DNA of 64,000 bases from an uncultured Lachnospiraceae bacterium (GTDB lineage: Bacteria > Bacillota > Clostridia > Lachnospirales > Lachnospiraceae): NCBI GenBank assembly GCA_910585995.1, contig CAJUGG010000045.1, forward strand, positions 1 to 64,000, given 5' to 3'. A program made the position numbers and the translations under genes. Below the pieces are notes generated by a model. That model was given only the letters and a program-made list of their open reading frames with translations, did no database searches and was not told the DNA's origin. Shown piece by piece: positions 26,506 through 35,615 of this stretch (within the stretch, counting starts at the first letter, position 1; each line of letters begins with the position of its first letter).

Positions 26506-27432
26506 ATGAAGACGAGAGTTACAGAACTGTTAGGGATTGAGAAGCCCATCATCCAGGGTGGTATGGCTTGGGTGGCAGAGTCACATCTGGCAGCAGCGGT
26601 GTCAGAGGCAGGCGGCTTTGGACTCATTGGCGCTGCCAATGCGCCGGCAGAGGTAGTTCGGAATTATATCCGTGAGGCAAAGGAATTGACAGATAAGCCC
26701 TTTGGAGTCAATATTATGCTATTAAGTCCATTTGCAGATGATATTGCGCAGGTGGTTGTGGAGGAAGGCGTCAAAGCAGTGACGACAGGAGCTGGAAATC
26801 CGGAAAAATATATGGCCATGTGGAAAGAGGCTGATATTAAGGTGATTCCGGTGGTCGCATCAGTAGCTCTCGCAAAGCGGATGGAGCGCTGTGGGGCAGA
26901 TGCGGTCGTGGCAGAGGGGACAGAGTCCGGCGGACATATCGGTCAGGCAACCACGATGACGCTGGTGCCTCAAGTGGTGGATGCGGTATCGATCCCGGTG
27001 ATTGCTGCGGGCGGTATTGCGGACGGCAGAGGATTTGCGGCAGCTATGATGTTAGGAGCCGAGGCAGTTCAGATGGGAACGCGGTTCTGTGTGTCTAATG
27101 AATGTGTGATTCATGATAAATATAAGGAGCGGATTCTGAAAGCAAAGGACATCGATTCTGAGGTGACAGGCAGAAGCCACGGACACCCGGTGCGGGGGCT
27201 TCGCAATAAGATGACGAGAGAGTATCTGAAATTAGAAGCGGCAGGAGCGTCCTTTGAGGAGTTGGAGAAGCTGACACTGGGAGGACTTCGTAAGGCTGTT
27301 GTGGATGGAGATACAGATCATGGATCAGTGCTTGCGGGACAGATTGCAGGGATGGTGAGTAAGAGGCAGAGCTGCAAGGAGATCATTGATGAGATCATGA
27401 CGCAGGCGGAGGTTTTGTTGAAATTGAAGTAG
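26506..27432 (+). CDS. fabK: Enoyl-ACP reductase II (FMN-dependent)
   Basis: 308 residues with the 2-nitropropane dioxygenase-like TIM barrel: PIIQGGMAWVAE near the start, GVNIMLLSP, AVVAEGTESGGHIGQ (about 138-152), VIAAGGIADGRG, and GAEAVQMGTRF. FabK reduces enoyl-ACP with NAD(P)H and FMN. It is the only enoyl reductase seen here, which predicts triclosan resistance at this step. It follows acpP by 21 bases. Confidence 0.95.
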   Translation: MKTRVTELLGIEKPIIQGGMAWVAESHLAAAVSEAGGFGLIGAANAPAEVVRNYIREAKELTDKPFGVNIMLLSPFADDIAQVVVEEGVKAVTTGAGNPEKYMAMWKEADIKVIPVVASVALAKRMERCGADAVVAEGTESGGHIGQATTMTLVPQVVDAVSIPVIAAGGIADGRGFAAAMMLGAEAVQMGTRFCVSNECVIHDKYKERILKAKDIDSEVTGRSHGHPVRGLRNKMTREYLKLEAAGASFEELEKLTLGGLRKAVVDGDTDHGSVLAGQIAGMVSKRQSCKEIIDEIMTQAEVLLKLK

Positions 27433-27443
27433 TGCTTGCGGTG

Positions 27444-27482
27444 GGGCTGCCACAAAACAGAAATCCTGTTTTGCGGCAGCCC
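27444..27482 (+). terminator. Hairpin after fabK
   Basis: GGGCTGCCACAAAACAG pairs with CTGTTTTGCGGCAGCCC (17-bp arms, one mismatch, five-base loop). No T-run follows, so it may act as a weak terminator, attenuator or mRNA-stability stem before fabD. Confidence 0.6.
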
Positions 27483-27532
27483 TTGGGTAATGAAATGCTA
27501 TGTTCAATAGCTTTTATTTTTTATATAAAAAG

Positions 27533-27545
27533 TTTGATCTTCAAA
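27533..27545. promoter_or_regulatory. FabT-type operator, fabD
   Basis: TTTGATCTTCAAA, a dyad with TTTGA/TCAAA arms as at the fabH and acpP operators, 20 bases before the fabD ATG. A TATATAAAA stretch at 27522-27530 may be the -10 region. Confidence 0.65.
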
Positions 27546-27564
27546 GGATTGGAAGGTGGAGTGT

Positions 27565-28482
27565 ATGGGTAAGATCGCGTTTGTGTTTCCTGGGCAGGGA
27601 GCGCAGTATGTTGGGATGGGGAAAGATTTTTATGAGGCGTTTTCGGAGTGCAGGGAAGTGTTTGAGGTTGCTTCAGAGGCGTCAGGGCTTGATATTGCCG
27701 GGCTTTGTTTTGAGGAGAATGAGAAGATTCACCAGACAGAGTATACGCAGATCTGTATGCTGGCGGCGGAGATGGCTGTGCTTCGGGCAGTGAAGAAGAA
27801 TGGGATTGCTTCCGATGTGAATGCGGGACTTAGCCTTGGAGAGTATGGGGCGCTTGTGGCCTCTGAGGCGATGGGGCTTATGGATGCCTGCAAGGTGGTA
27901 CGCCAAAGAGGGATCTTGATGCAGGAGGCAGTGCCAACAGGCGGCGCGATGGCAGCAGTGATGGCGATGGATGCGGCAGTGATCGAAAAGATCTGTGAAG
28001 AGACGAAAGGGATCGTGTCAATTGCCAATTATAATTGTCCGGGACAGATTGTGATTACGGGAGAAGAGGCGGCTGTAGATGCCGCTTGTGAGGCGCTTAA
28101 AGAGGCAGGAGCAAAGCGGACGATTCGGTTGAAGGTCAGCGGACCATTCCATTCTCAGATGCTTGCAGGGGCTGGAGAGAAGCTTTCTGAGGTGTTAAGA
28201 GATGTGGAGCTTAAGGAATTAACAACGCCATATCTTACCAATGTGACAGCGGATTATGTGCGTACCACGGAAGGAATTAAAGAATTACTCTGCAGACAAG
28301 TATCTTCGAGTGTGCGCTGGCAGCAGTCGGTGGAGCGGATGATTGCAGATGGAGTGGATACATTTGTGGAGATGGGACCTGGTAAGACATTGTCTGGTTT
28401 TATGAGAAAGATCAGCCGGGATGTGAAGATGTATAATATAGAAAATATGGCTGATTATGAGAAAGTGATGTCAGTGCTGTAA
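27565..28482 (+). CDS. fabD: Malonyl-CoA:ACP transacylase
   Basis: 305 residues from the ATG at 27565 (GGAAGGTGGAGTGT upstream); a GTG three codons earlier is possible. Motifs are FPGQGAQYVGMG at the N-terminus and catalytic Ser90 in GLSLGEYGALV, with the partner His in SGPFHSQML near 197 and QVSSSVRW later. It loads malonate onto ACP. It is preceded by a FabT-type operator and followed by three tandem hairpin repeats. Confidence 0.95.
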   Translation: MGKIAFVFPGQGAQYVGMGKDFYEAFSECREVFEVASEASGLDIAGLCFEENEKIHQTEYTQICMLAAEMAVLRAVKKNGIASDVNAGLSLGEYGALVASEAMGLMDACKVVRQRGILMQEAVPTGGAMAAVMAMDAAVIEKICEETKGIVSIANYNCPGQIVITGEEAAVDAACEALKEAGAKRTIRLKVSGPFHSQMLAGAGEKLSEVLRDVELKELTTPYLTNVTADYVRTTEGIKELLCRQVSSSVRWQQSVERMIADGVDTFVEMGPGKTLSGFMRKISRDVKMYNIENMADYEKVMSVL

Positions 28483-28493
28483 GCGAAACTTAA

Positions 28494-28807
28494 AATCAGC
28501 GGAAGCCTGAATAATGCCCGGAAGGACATTTTGAGACAGAATGTGTCGAAATGTCCTTCCAGATCCAGGGCATTATTTGGGCTGTAGCGGAACTCGAAAA
28601 AATCAGCGGAAGCCTGAATAATGCCCGGAAGAATATTTTGACACGGAATGTGTCAAAATGTGCTTCCAGATTCAGGGCATTATTCAGGCTGTAGCGGAAC
28701 TCAAAAAATCAGCGGAAGCCTGAATAATGTCCGGAAGGATATTTTGACACGGAATGTGTCAAAATGTGCTTCCAGATCCAGGGCATTATTCAGGCTGTAG
28801 CGGAACT
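28494..28807 (+). repeat. Three tandem ~107-bp palindromic repeats between fabD and fabG
   Basis: Units begin with AATCAGCGGAAGCC at 28494, 28601 and 28707 and end in GTAGCGGAACT. Each folds on itself: GCCTGAATAATGCCCGGAAG at the left pairs with CTTCCAGATCCAGGGCATT and ATTCAGGC at the right, with TTTTGACAC/GTGTCAAAA at the tip. Units differ at a few positions, some compensatory. The last unit ends about 5 bases before the fabG ribosome site. Related units occur at 58902-59104 (minus) and 60467-60570. Confidence 0.9.
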
Positions 28808-28824
28808 TTAATAGGAGAATAGAG

Positions 28825-29565
28825 ATGACAGAGAAAAAAGTAGCTCTGGTGACAGGAGCGGCAAAAGGGATTGGTCGTGCGATTGCTTTGGCGCTGGCAG
28901 GAGATCAGGTGACTGTGGTGGTAAATTATAATGGTTCTAAAGAACGGGCAGAAGCCGTGGTAGAAGAGATCAAGGCCCTGGGAGCAGACGGGTGTGCGTA
29001 TCAGTGCAATGTGGCGGATACAGATGCAACGCTTGCGATGGTAAAAGAGATCATCGCTCAATATGGGCGATTGGATATCCTGGTCAACAATGCAGGAATT
29101 ACAAGGGACAATCTGATTATGAAGATGTCAGAGGGAGATTTTGATGCCGTGATCAATGCTAATCTAAAAGGATGTTTTAATACGATTAAAGCGGTCAGCC
29201 GTCAGATGCTTAAGCAGAGAGCAGGACGGATTATCAATATTACGTCAGTGTCCGGGATTCTGGGCAATGCAGGGCAGGCTAATTATGCAGCGTCTAAGGC
29301 CGGGATTATTGGTCTGACAAAGACGATGGCAAGAGAGCTGGCAAGCAGAGGGATTACAGTCAATGCGATCGCGCCGGGATTTGTGGATACGGATATGACA
29401 AAGGCGCTGCCGGAGCAGGTGAGAGAGGCAGCAACCGCACAGATTCCGCTGGGGCATTTTGGAAAGCCGGAAGATATTGCCAATATGGCGGCATATCTGG
29501 CTTCTGAGAAGGCAGCATATATTACAGGACAGATTATTAGCGTGGACGGAGGTATGGCAATCTGA
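28825..29565 (+). CDS. fabG: 3-oxoacyl-ACP reductase
   Basis: 246 residues, short-chain dehydrogenase. The NADPH motif is TGAAKGIG (10-17), with NNAG at 88-91 and the catalytic Ser in ITSVSG and Y154-x3-K158 in NYAASKAG. It reduces beta-ketoacyl-ACP. ATAGGAGAATAGAG precedes the ATG, directly after the repeat cluster. The stop TGA overlaps the fabF ATG by one base. Confidence 0.97.
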   Translation: MTEKKVALVTGAAKGIGRAIALALAGDQVTVVVNYNGSKERAEAVVEEIKALGADGCAYQCNVADTDATLAMVKEIIAQYGRLDILVNNAGITRDNLIMKMSEGDFDAVINANLKGCFNTIKAVSRQMLKQRAGRIINITSVSGILGNAGQANYAASKAGIIGLTKTMARELASRGITVNAIAPGFVDTDMTKALPEQVREAATAQIPLGHFGKPEDIANMAAYLASEKAAYITGQIISVDGGMAI

Positions 29566-30800
29566 TGAGAAGAGTAGTCGTGACAGGTATGGGAGCAATC
29601 ACTCCTGTGGGGTTAAATGTAACTGATTTTTTTAAAAATATCAAAGCAGGACAGCATGGATTTGGGGTGATCTCCAAATTTGATGCTTCTGAATACAAGG
29701 CACATGTGGCTGCGGAAGTCAAGGGATTTGTGGCAAAAGAATATATGGATTTTAAGGCTGCTAAGAGGATGGAGCCATTTTCACAGTATGCGGTGGCCGC
29801 AGCTAAGGAAGCAATCGAACAGGCCGGACTGGATATGGAAAAAGAAGATGCCTATCGGGTAGGCTGTTCCATCGGTTCCGGTATCGGGAGCTTAGAAGTG
29901 GTGGAGCGTGAGTATGCAAAACTGACCCAGAAAGGACCTAGCCGGGTCAATCCGTTGATGGTTCCTCTGATGATCTCAAATATGGCGGCGGGCAATGTCT
30001 CCATCGCCTATGGACTGAAGGGAAAGAGCCTGAATGTGGTGACTGCATGTGCGACAGGTACACATTCCATCGGAGAGGCATACAGAAGCATCCAGGCAAA
30101 TGATGCAGATGTGATGCTGGCAGGCGGAACAGAGAGCTGTATCTGCCCGACGGGTGTTGCAGGATTTGCGGCGCTGACTGCTCTGTCCGGCAGTGAGGAC
30201 CCTGACCGCTGTTCGATCCCATTTGACAAAGACCGGGATGGTTTTGTGATGGGAGAAGGTGCCGGCGTGGTGGTGTTAGAAGAGTTGGAACATGCCAAGA
30301 AGCGCGGGGCGAAGATCCTCGCGGAGGTTGTAGGATATGGCGCTACCAGTGATGCTTACCATATTACATCTCCGGCAGAAGACGGTATGGGTGCGGCCAC
30401 AGCTATGAAATGGGCGGTGGAAGAGTCTGGGGCGGCTATGGAGGATATCTACTATATCAACGCACATGGAACCAGTACGCATCACAACGACTTGTTTGAG
30501 ACCAGAGCGATTAAGCTGGCATTTGGTGAACATGCCAAAAAGATGAAGATCAATTCCACAAAGTCGATGATTGGACATCTCTTAGGCGCAGCGGGTGCAG
30601 TGGAATTTATCACTTGTATCAAAGAGATGGAAGAGAGCTTTGTCCATATGACTAAAGGGCTTGTGCATCCAGATGAGGAGCTGGATCTGGACTATGTACA
30701 GGGCGAAGGCGTGTCGATGGAACTTACGTATGCATTGTCTAATTCGCTGGGATTCGGCGGACATAATGCGAGCATCTTGATTAAGAAATATGAGGACTGA
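29565..30800 (+). CDS. fabF: Beta-ketoacyl-ACP synthase II
   Basis: 411 residues. The triad is Cys162 in [13 protein letters not shown], His near 302 in [11 protein letters not shown], and His near 339 in [12 protein letters not shown]-terminal [13 protein letters not shown] is typical. It elongates acyl-ACP with malonyl-ACP. It is translationally coupled to fabG. In many Clostridia accB lies between fabF and fabZ, but here fabZ follows at once. Confidence 0.97.
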   Translation: MRRVVVTGMGAITPVGLNVTDFFKNIKAGQHGFGVISKFDASEYKAHVAAEVKGFVAKEYMDFKAAKRMEPFSQYAVAAAKEAIEQAGLDMEKEDAYRVGCSIGSGIGSLEVVEREYAKLTQKGPSRVNPLMVPLMISNMAAGNVSIAYGLKGKSLNVVTACATGTHSIGEAYRSIQANDADVMLAGGTESCICPTGVAGFAALTALSGSEDPDRCSIPFDKDRDGFVMGEGAGVVVLEELEHAKKRGAKILAEVVGYGATSDAYHITSPAEDGMGAATAMKWAVEESGAAMEDIYYINAHGTSTHHNDLFETRAIKLAFGEHAKKMKINSTKSMIGHLLGAAGAVEFITCIKEMEESFVHMTKGLVHPDEELDLDYVQGEGVSMELTYALSNSLGFGGHNASILIKKYED

Positions 30801-30804
30801 TAAG

Positions 30805-31230
30805 ATGGAGATGGATATCAAGGAGATTATGGAGATCATCCCTCACAGACAGCCGTTTTTGCTGATTGACCGCATCGAGGAATTAGAGCCTGGAAAGCGG
30901 GCGGTAGGGAAAAAATGCGTGACGTATAATGAGCCTTTTTTCAATGGGCATTTTCCACAGGAGCCGGTGATGCCGGGGGTGCTGATCTTGGAGGCGCTGG
31001 CACAGGTGGGAGCTGTGGCAATCCTTAGTCAGCCGGAGAATAAAGGGAAGACGGCTTATTTTGGAGGAATTGATAAGGCGAGATTTAAGAAGAAAGTTGT
31101 ACCGGGAGATGTGCTGAAGCTGGAGCTGGAGATTGTGAAACAGAAAGGACCCATTGGGGTTGGGAAGGCGACGGCTAGTGTTGAAGGGAAGGTGGCAGCG
31201 ACTGCTGAGATGACGTTTGCAATAGGGTAA
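30805..31230 (+). CDS. fabZ: 3-hydroxyacyl-ACP dehydratase
   Basis: About 141 residues. The ATG at 30805 follows GAGGACTGATAAG; ATGs at 30790 and 30811 are alternatives. It opens with [13 protein letters not shown]. The hot-dog-fold active site has His in [16 protein letters not shown] and the Glu two turns later in LEALAQVG. It dehydrates 3-hydroxyacyl-ACP. It is the last gene of the cluster: no accC/accD/accA follows, and a large hairpin element starts 6 bases after the stop. Confidence 0.95.
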   Translation: MEMDIKEIMEIIPHRQPFLLIDRIEELEPGKRAVGKKCVTYNEPFFNGHFPQEPVMPGVLILEALAQVGAVAILSQPENKGKTAYFGGIDKARFKKKVVPGDVLKLELEIVKQKGPIGVGKATASVEGKVAATAEMTFAIG

Positions 31231-31235
31231 GGTAG

Positions 31236-31461
31236 CTGTCGCCCCATAATAAACTGCCACCGGACCCAGCCTGGGGGCTTGGACTAATGTCTGCATGGAG
31301 TGTATCGGACAGTCTGCCGATTTTGTATGTTCCAGTCGTACACGTAGAACGTGTTCGCCTGGCCCACACAAAATCGGCAGACTGTCCGCTCCAATCCACA
31401 CAGCACTATTAGTTCCAAGCCCCCAGGCTGGGTCCGGTGGCAGTTTATTATGGGGCTACAG
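31236..31461. repeat. 226-bp near-perfect palindromic element, copy 1
   Basis: The whole segment folds into one long hairpin with tip ACACGTAGAACGTGT. A core at 31289-31407 (GTCTGCAT...CAGCACT) is shared with the element at 36775-36970. The ~53-bp outer arms (starting GCCCCATAATAAACTGCC) pair with each other but have no similarity to the outer arms of the other copy. It lies between the convergent fabZ and alpha-glucosidase genes. Short frames over it are not genes. Confidence 0.92.
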
Positions 31462-31508
31462 CCTCAGATTGGAATGGGTGCGGCTGCGATGGTAAAATAT
31501 TATTTATG

Positions 31509-31544
31509 ACAATAGGTTTGCTGGCAAGGCCTGCAATTTATTGT
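31509..31544. terminator. Hairpin terminator, copy 2 of a 36-bp repeat
   Basis: Differs at two positions from 6268-6303. The stop codon of the minus-strand alpha-glucosidase gene (31538-31540) lies inside it, so the hairpin forms right at the end of that message. Confidence 0.7.
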
Positions 31545-33226
31545 ACTGTTGTTTGATAATAGACGCGGGCCTCGTAGGGGAGGAGGGGGATTGTGGGTTC
31601 AGCGGGTTTGTTTGTGAAATAATTGCCAATTAATAGGTTTATATGTTCTGGTCTCCAGTCTGAGGGGAGGGGGAAGGTTTGTTCTTGGTCAGTGAAATTG
31701 CAGATGACTAAGAGTTGTTCTTCTCCCAGGGTGCGGGTGTAGACATAGAGGTTGGGGTCGTCGGGCAGCAGGAGCTGGTAGGTTCCGTACAGGATGACGT
31801 CGTGTTGTTTCCGTAGTTTTATGAGTTTTTGGTAGTAGTGGAATACGGAGTCTTCTCTGGCGACTTGTTCTCTGGCATTGATATGCTGGTAGTTGGGATT
31901 TACCATGATCCAGGGGGTGCCGGTGGTGAAGCCGGCATGTTTGGTGTCGTCCCACTGCATGGGGGTGCGGGCGTTGTCGCGGCTTTTGTAGCAGAGATAA
32001 CGGAACATGTCTGCTTTGGCGATCTGACCGCTTTGGGTGTATTCGTGATAGGCATTGATGCTTTCGATATCCCGGAACTCATCAAGCGTCGGGAAGGGGA
32101 CGTTGGTCATGCCTAATTCTTCTCCTTGATAGATGTAGGGGGTGCCCTGCATCATATGCAGACAGGTGGCCAGCATCTTAGCGGAGACTTCCCGGTACTG
32201 TTTGCTGTCGTTGCCTAGCCGGGAGACGATGCGGGGCTGGTCGTGATTGCACCAGTAGAGGCTGTTCCAGGCTTTGTCATAGAGTTCATTCTGCCATTTG
32301 GTGAGGGTGGCTTTTAGCTCGGTGAGACGGATCTTTTTTTCATTCCATTTGAAGGTCTCTCCGCCATCCAGGTCCATATGTTCAAACTGAAAGATCATAT
32401 TGAGTTCGCTGCCATCAAGGTTGGCGTATTTTTTTGCTTCTTCTATGGTGACGCCGGCACATTCGCCAACGGTTAAGAGATCATATTTGGAGAGAACTAT
32501 TTGATTCATCTCCTGAAGATATTCGTGGACTCTGGGACCGTTGCAGACATAGGGGCCGTAATCTCCGTATCCAGTCTCTTTGATTTCACCGTCCGGGAAA
32601 GCCTGATCTTTGGAGATCATGCTGATCACATCCATACGGAAGCCATCAATGCCTTTTTGGCACCACCAGTCCATCATATCGAAGACTTCCTTGCGGACTT
32701 GTGGATTTTCCCAGTTCAGGTCCGGCTGTTTCTGGGAGAACATATGAAGGAAATACATATCGGTTGCGGGATCATATTTCCAGGCTGAACCGCCAAAACA
32801 GGAACCCCAGTTGTTGGGCGCTTTTCCATCCTTGGCTTCTTTCCAGATATAATAGTCTCTGTAAGGACTGTCTTTGGAGCTGCGGCTTTCCATAAACCAG
32901 GGATGCTCGTCAGAGGTATGATTGACGACTAAGTCCATCACGATCCGGATACTGCGCTCATGAGCAGCATGAAGCATCCTGTCAAAGTCTTCCATAGTCC
33001 CAAATTCTTTCATAATCCCCTGGTAGTTGCTGATATCGTATCCATTGTCGTCATTGGGTGACTCGTATACGGGAGAGAGCCAGATGACGTCGATGCCTAA
33101 TTCTTTCAGGTAGTCCATCTTTTGGGTAATTCCATTCAGATCTCCGATACCATCTCCATTGCTGTCGCAGAAGCTGCGGGGATAGATTTGATAGACCACA
33201 CTTTCTTTCCACCATGTTTTTTCCAT
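31538..33226 (-). CDS. GH13 alpha-glucosidase (oligo-1,6-glucosidase type)
   Basis: 562 residues. The GH13 regions are MDLVVNHTSDEHPWF (region I), GFRMDVISM with nucleophile D199, LTVGECAGVT with acid/base E255, and NHDQPRIVSRLG with D329. N-terminal VYQIYPRSFCDSNGDGIGDLNG is typical of the oligo-1,6-glucosidase subfamily. Val directly after the nucleophile (DV) is known to favour alpha-1,6 over alpha-1,4 bonds, so isomalto-oligosaccharides are the likely substrate. There is no signal peptide: a cytosolic enzyme. It is monocistronic, and a 45-bp inverted repeat lies upstream at 33261-33305. Confidence 0.93.
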   Translation of the reverse strand: MEKTWWKESVVYQIYPRSFCDSNGDGIGDLNGITQKMDYLKELGIDVIWLSPVYESPNDDNGYDISNYQGIMKEFGTMEDFDRMLHAAHERSIRIVMDLVVNHTSDEHPWFMESRSSKDSPYRDYYIWKEAKDGKAPNNWGSCFGGSAWKYDPATDMYFLHMFSQKQPDLNWENPQVRKEVFDMMDWWCQKGIDGFRMDVISMISKDQAFPDGEIKETGYGDYGPYVCNGPRVHEYLQEMNQIVLSKYDLLTVGECAGVTIEEAKKYANLDGSELNMIFQFEHMDLDGGETFKWNEKKIRLTELKATLTKWQNELYDKAWNSLYWCNHDQPRIVSRLGNDSKQYREVSAKMLATCLHMMQGTPYIYQGEELGMTNVPFPTLDEFRDIESINAYHEYTQSGQIAKADMFRYLCYKSRDNARTPMQWDDTKHAGFTTGTPWIMVNPNYQHINAREQVAREDSVFHYYQKLIKLRKQHDVILYGTYQLLLPDDPNLYVYTRTLGEEQLLVICNFTDQEQTFPLPSDWRPEHINLLIGNYFTNKPAEPTIPLLPYEARVYYQTTVQ

Positions 33227-33260
33227 AGAATATACCTCTTTTCTGTGTATGACACTTTTT

Positions 33261-33305
33261 TGGATATTTTACAATGAACGTGACAAAAACGCAATAAAAT
33301 ATCCA
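33261..33305. promoter_or_regulatory. Inverted repeat upstream of the alpha-glucosidase gene
   Basis: TGGATATTTTA and TAAAATATCCA are exact 11-bp inverse copies 23 bases apart, 35 bases before the alpha-glucosidase start. It also lies between two divergent genes. It may be an operator for a sugar regulator; no matching regulator gene is adjacent. Confidence 0.5.
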
Positions 33306-33385
33306 GTATTTACATAGCCAATACCCCCACCTATCTGTGGTAAAATAGTAATAACTATTTTAGGCAGGATAAGGAGGATATTAGG

Positions 33386-33745
33386 ATGCAAAAGGCAGAG
33401 AAAAATGAAGAGATGGAACAAGTCGGCAGAGTGTTTGGGGAGTATATACAAAAAAGCCCCTATCTGGAATGGCTCTTTTCTGAAAAACTGGGTTATATCC
33501 TGATGCAGATCCATGAAGAGACGTCGGAGATTATGGAGAGTGAGGTGATTGAGGACCCTGAACGTTTTTGCAGGCTTTTGTTTGAAGAGGTCGCACAGGA
33601 TGTACTGGAGCTGACGGGAAAGGAACATGATCTTCATGAGGCAGATGAGCTGGAACGTGCAGAGATTGAGAAGCGGCTTTTGCCATACATAGAACAACTG
33701 CCTCAATACGAGGGTCTCTTAGAAAAGCTGTTTGAAAGGCCATAG
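33386..33745 (+). CDS. Hypothetical acidic helical protein
   Basis: 119 residues, not recognised. It is predicted soluble, rich in Glu and Leu, all-helical in appearance (ESEVIEDPERFCRLLFEEVA; ERAEIEKRLLPYIEQLPQYE), with no Cys pairs or catalytic motif seen. ATAAGGAGGATATTAGG precedes the ATG, so translation is likely. It starts a rightward group with a DUF4230 protein and cyclopropane synthase. Confidence 0.7.
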   Translation: MQKAEKNEEMEQVGRVFGEYIQKSPYLEWLFSEKLGYILMQIHEETSEIMESEVIEDPERFCRLLFEEVAQDVLELTGKEHDLHEADELERAEIEKRLLPYIEQLPQYEGLLEKLFERP

Positions 33746-33797
33746 ATTTTCCCTCCCATCTATGTTATGATAAAAAGATCTAAGGAGGGTAACAGAG

Positions 33798-34385
33798 ATG
33801 GGAAGATACAGAAGAGCTGGCAGGACATGGCTGCTTGTGCTGATCGCACTGGCGGTGGGTATTGGTGTGGGGATCTATGGATACCATTATGTGAGCACAC
33901 CAAAAGAACCCGAACTGACTTCTTCCTTTATCAATGGAAGATTAGAAGCGGTCAGTGAGCTTACCACAGCAAAACTGACATATACAGGGCTTATCAAGTA
34001 TTCGGAAGGGAAGATTCCCTTTTTGACCCAGAATAGTTTTTCTATGATTTATACGGCGTCGGTGCGGGCGGGAATGGATCTTTCCAAGGCTTCGGTGGAG
34101 ATCACAGAGGAAGAGGTGGCGATCACGCTTCCGGTATGTGAAGTGCAGTCTGTGGAGGTGGATGAGAGATCCATTGAGTTTTATGATGAACATTGGGCGC
34201 TGTTTAATCGTTCGACCAAAGAAGAGGTGATTGATATGGTCTCTGCTGCGAAGGAGGATGTCCTGGCAAAAGCAGATCTTGAAAATCTGCTGGACAGTGC
34301 TAAGAGACAGACAGAGATCTTGATCCATAGTTTGTTAGACGATGGTATTGGAGAGAGAAAATTGGTGATTCGCACAGGGGAATAA
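33798..34385 (+). CDS. DUF4230 family membrane-anchored protein
   Basis: 195 residues. A basic N-terminus (MGRYRRAGRTW) and one transmembrane helix (about 10-29) are followed by an extracytoplasmic domain with ELTTAKLTYTGLIKYSEGKI and IYTASVRAGMDLSKASVEIT, the conserved core of DUF4230, then a helical C-terminal part. The function is unknown. TAAGGAGGGTAACAG precedes the ATG. The neighbours are a hypothetical gene and a cyclopropane-fatty-acyl synthase, with no clear link. Confidence 0.8.
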   Translation: MGRYRRAGRTWLLVLIALAVGIGVGIYGYHYVSTPKEPELTSSFINGRLEAVSELTTAKLTYTGLIKYSEGKIPFLTQNSFSMIYTASVRAGMDLSKASVEITEEEVAITLPVCEVQSVEVDERSIEFYDEHWALFNRSTKEEVIDMVSAAKEDVLAKADLENLLDSAKRQTEILIHSLLDDGIGERKLVIRTGE

Positions 34386-34448
34386 GAATATTATTTCCTG
34401 TAATGGGAAACAATGGAAACCAGTAACATATGAGAGGAGTTTTCTTAA

Positions 34449-35615
34449 ATGAATCTGGTTGACCATGAGTTTCTAAAGTATATGAGTCGGTTCGACGACT
34501 GCCCGTTTACGCTGGTGCTGCATGGAGAGCGGCATCAGATCGGACAGGGCGAACCGGCTTTTTCTGTCGTCGTCCGGCAGATTCCCAAGGTGAAGGAGCT
34601 GATGACAAGTACCTCTTTGGTTCTCGGAGAGGCGTATATGGATGGAGATATTCAGGTGGAAGGAGAACTGTATCCGGCACTTCGGCATTTTATGGGACAG
34701 ATGGGAAAATTTTCCACGGATACCAAAGTGCTTGGCAAACTGATGTTCTCCTCGATGTCTAAGAAAAATCAAAAGAAAGAGGTCTGTTCACACTACAATA
34801 TTGGAAATGAATTTTACCGGCTGTGGTTAGATGAGACGCTGAGTTATTCCTGTGGGTATTTTCAGACAGAGACGAATACACTCTATGAGGCGCAGTGTCA
34901 GAAGGCGGACCGCATCCTGGAGAAATTATATCTGAAAAAGGGGATGACGCTCTGTGATATTGGCTGCGGATGGGGATATCTTTTGCTGCGGGCAGCCAAG
35001 CGCTATCAGGTGCAGGGAGTCGGGATTACGTTGAGTGAAGAGCAGAAAAAAGTGTTTGAGGAAAAGATTAAAGAAGAACATTTAGAGGATGTTCTTCGGG
35101 TGGAACTGTTGGATTACCGAGACCTGCCTAAGCTATCTAGGTGTTTTGACCGGGTGGTCAGTGTGGGGATGGTAGAGCATGTGGGAAGGGAAAATTATGG
35201 ACAGTATATGGAGTGTGTGCAGCAGGTCTTAAAGCCGGGCGGACTGTTTTTGCTGCATTTTATCAGCGCTTTAAAAGAATATCCTGGAGATGCATGGATG
35301 AAAAAATATATCTTTCCGGGCGGAGTGGTGCCAAGCCTTCGGGAGATGCTTCAGATTGCGGGAGAACTGGGATATTATACGCTGGATGTGGAGAGCCTGC
35401 GCCGGCATTACAGTCAGACACTGCTGCGCTGGAATGAAAATTTCCAGAAACACCGCAGCAGGATCACAGAGATGTTTGATGAGCGTTTTGCAAGGATGTG
35501 GGAACTCTATCTGTGTTCCTGCGCGGCGACTTTTATGGATGGGGTGATTGATCTTCATCAGATCTTGATGAGCAATGGCATTAACAACGAACTGCCAATG
35601 GTACGGTGGTATTAA
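34449..35615 (+). CDS. cfa: Cyclopropane-fatty-acyl-phospholipid synthase
   Basis: 388 residues. The N-terminal lipid-binding half includes YMDGDIQVEGELYP. The SAM-methyltransferase half starts with KKEVCSHYNIGNEFYRLWLD, motif I is LCDIGCGWGYLLLRAA (about 170-185), then GITLSEEQ, VVSVGMVEHVGRENY (about 238-252) and KYIFPGG. It transfers a methylene group from SAM to unsaturated acyl chains of membrane phospholipids. AGAGGAGTTTTCTTAA precedes the ATG. The stop overlaps by 4 bases the stop of the convergent minus-strand gene. Confidence 0.94.
   Translation: MNLVDHEFLKYMSRFDDCPFTLVLHGERHQIGQGEPAFSVVVRQIPKVKELMTSTSLVLGEAYMDGDIQVEGELYPALRHFMGQMGKFSTDTKVLGKLMFSSMSKKNQKKEVCSHYNIGNEFYRLWLDETLSYSCGYFQTETNTLYEAQCQKADRILEKLYLKKGMTLCDIGCGWGYLLLRAAKRYQVQGVGITLSEEQKKVFEEKIKEEHLEDVLRVELLDYRDLPKLSRCFDRVVSVGMVEHVGRENYGQYMECVQQVLKPGGLFLLHFISALKEYPGDAWMKKYIFPGGVVPSLREMLQIAGELGYYTLDVESLRRHYSQTLLRWNENFQKHRSRITEMFDERFARMWELYLCSCAATFMDGVIDLHQILMSNGINNELPMVRWY

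Noticed and set aside
28494..28807. Riboswitch or T-box before fabG
   Set aside because: Three tandem near-identical palindromes inside an operon do not match any known riboswitch architecture; recorded as a repeat family.
31295..31495. Cysteine-rich open frame with GQSADFVCSSRTRRT-like repeats
   Set aside because: It is the plus-strand reading of the large palindrome at 31236-31461. Similar peptides at 36651-37001 come from the second copy, and all six frames across a hairpin give mirrored products.
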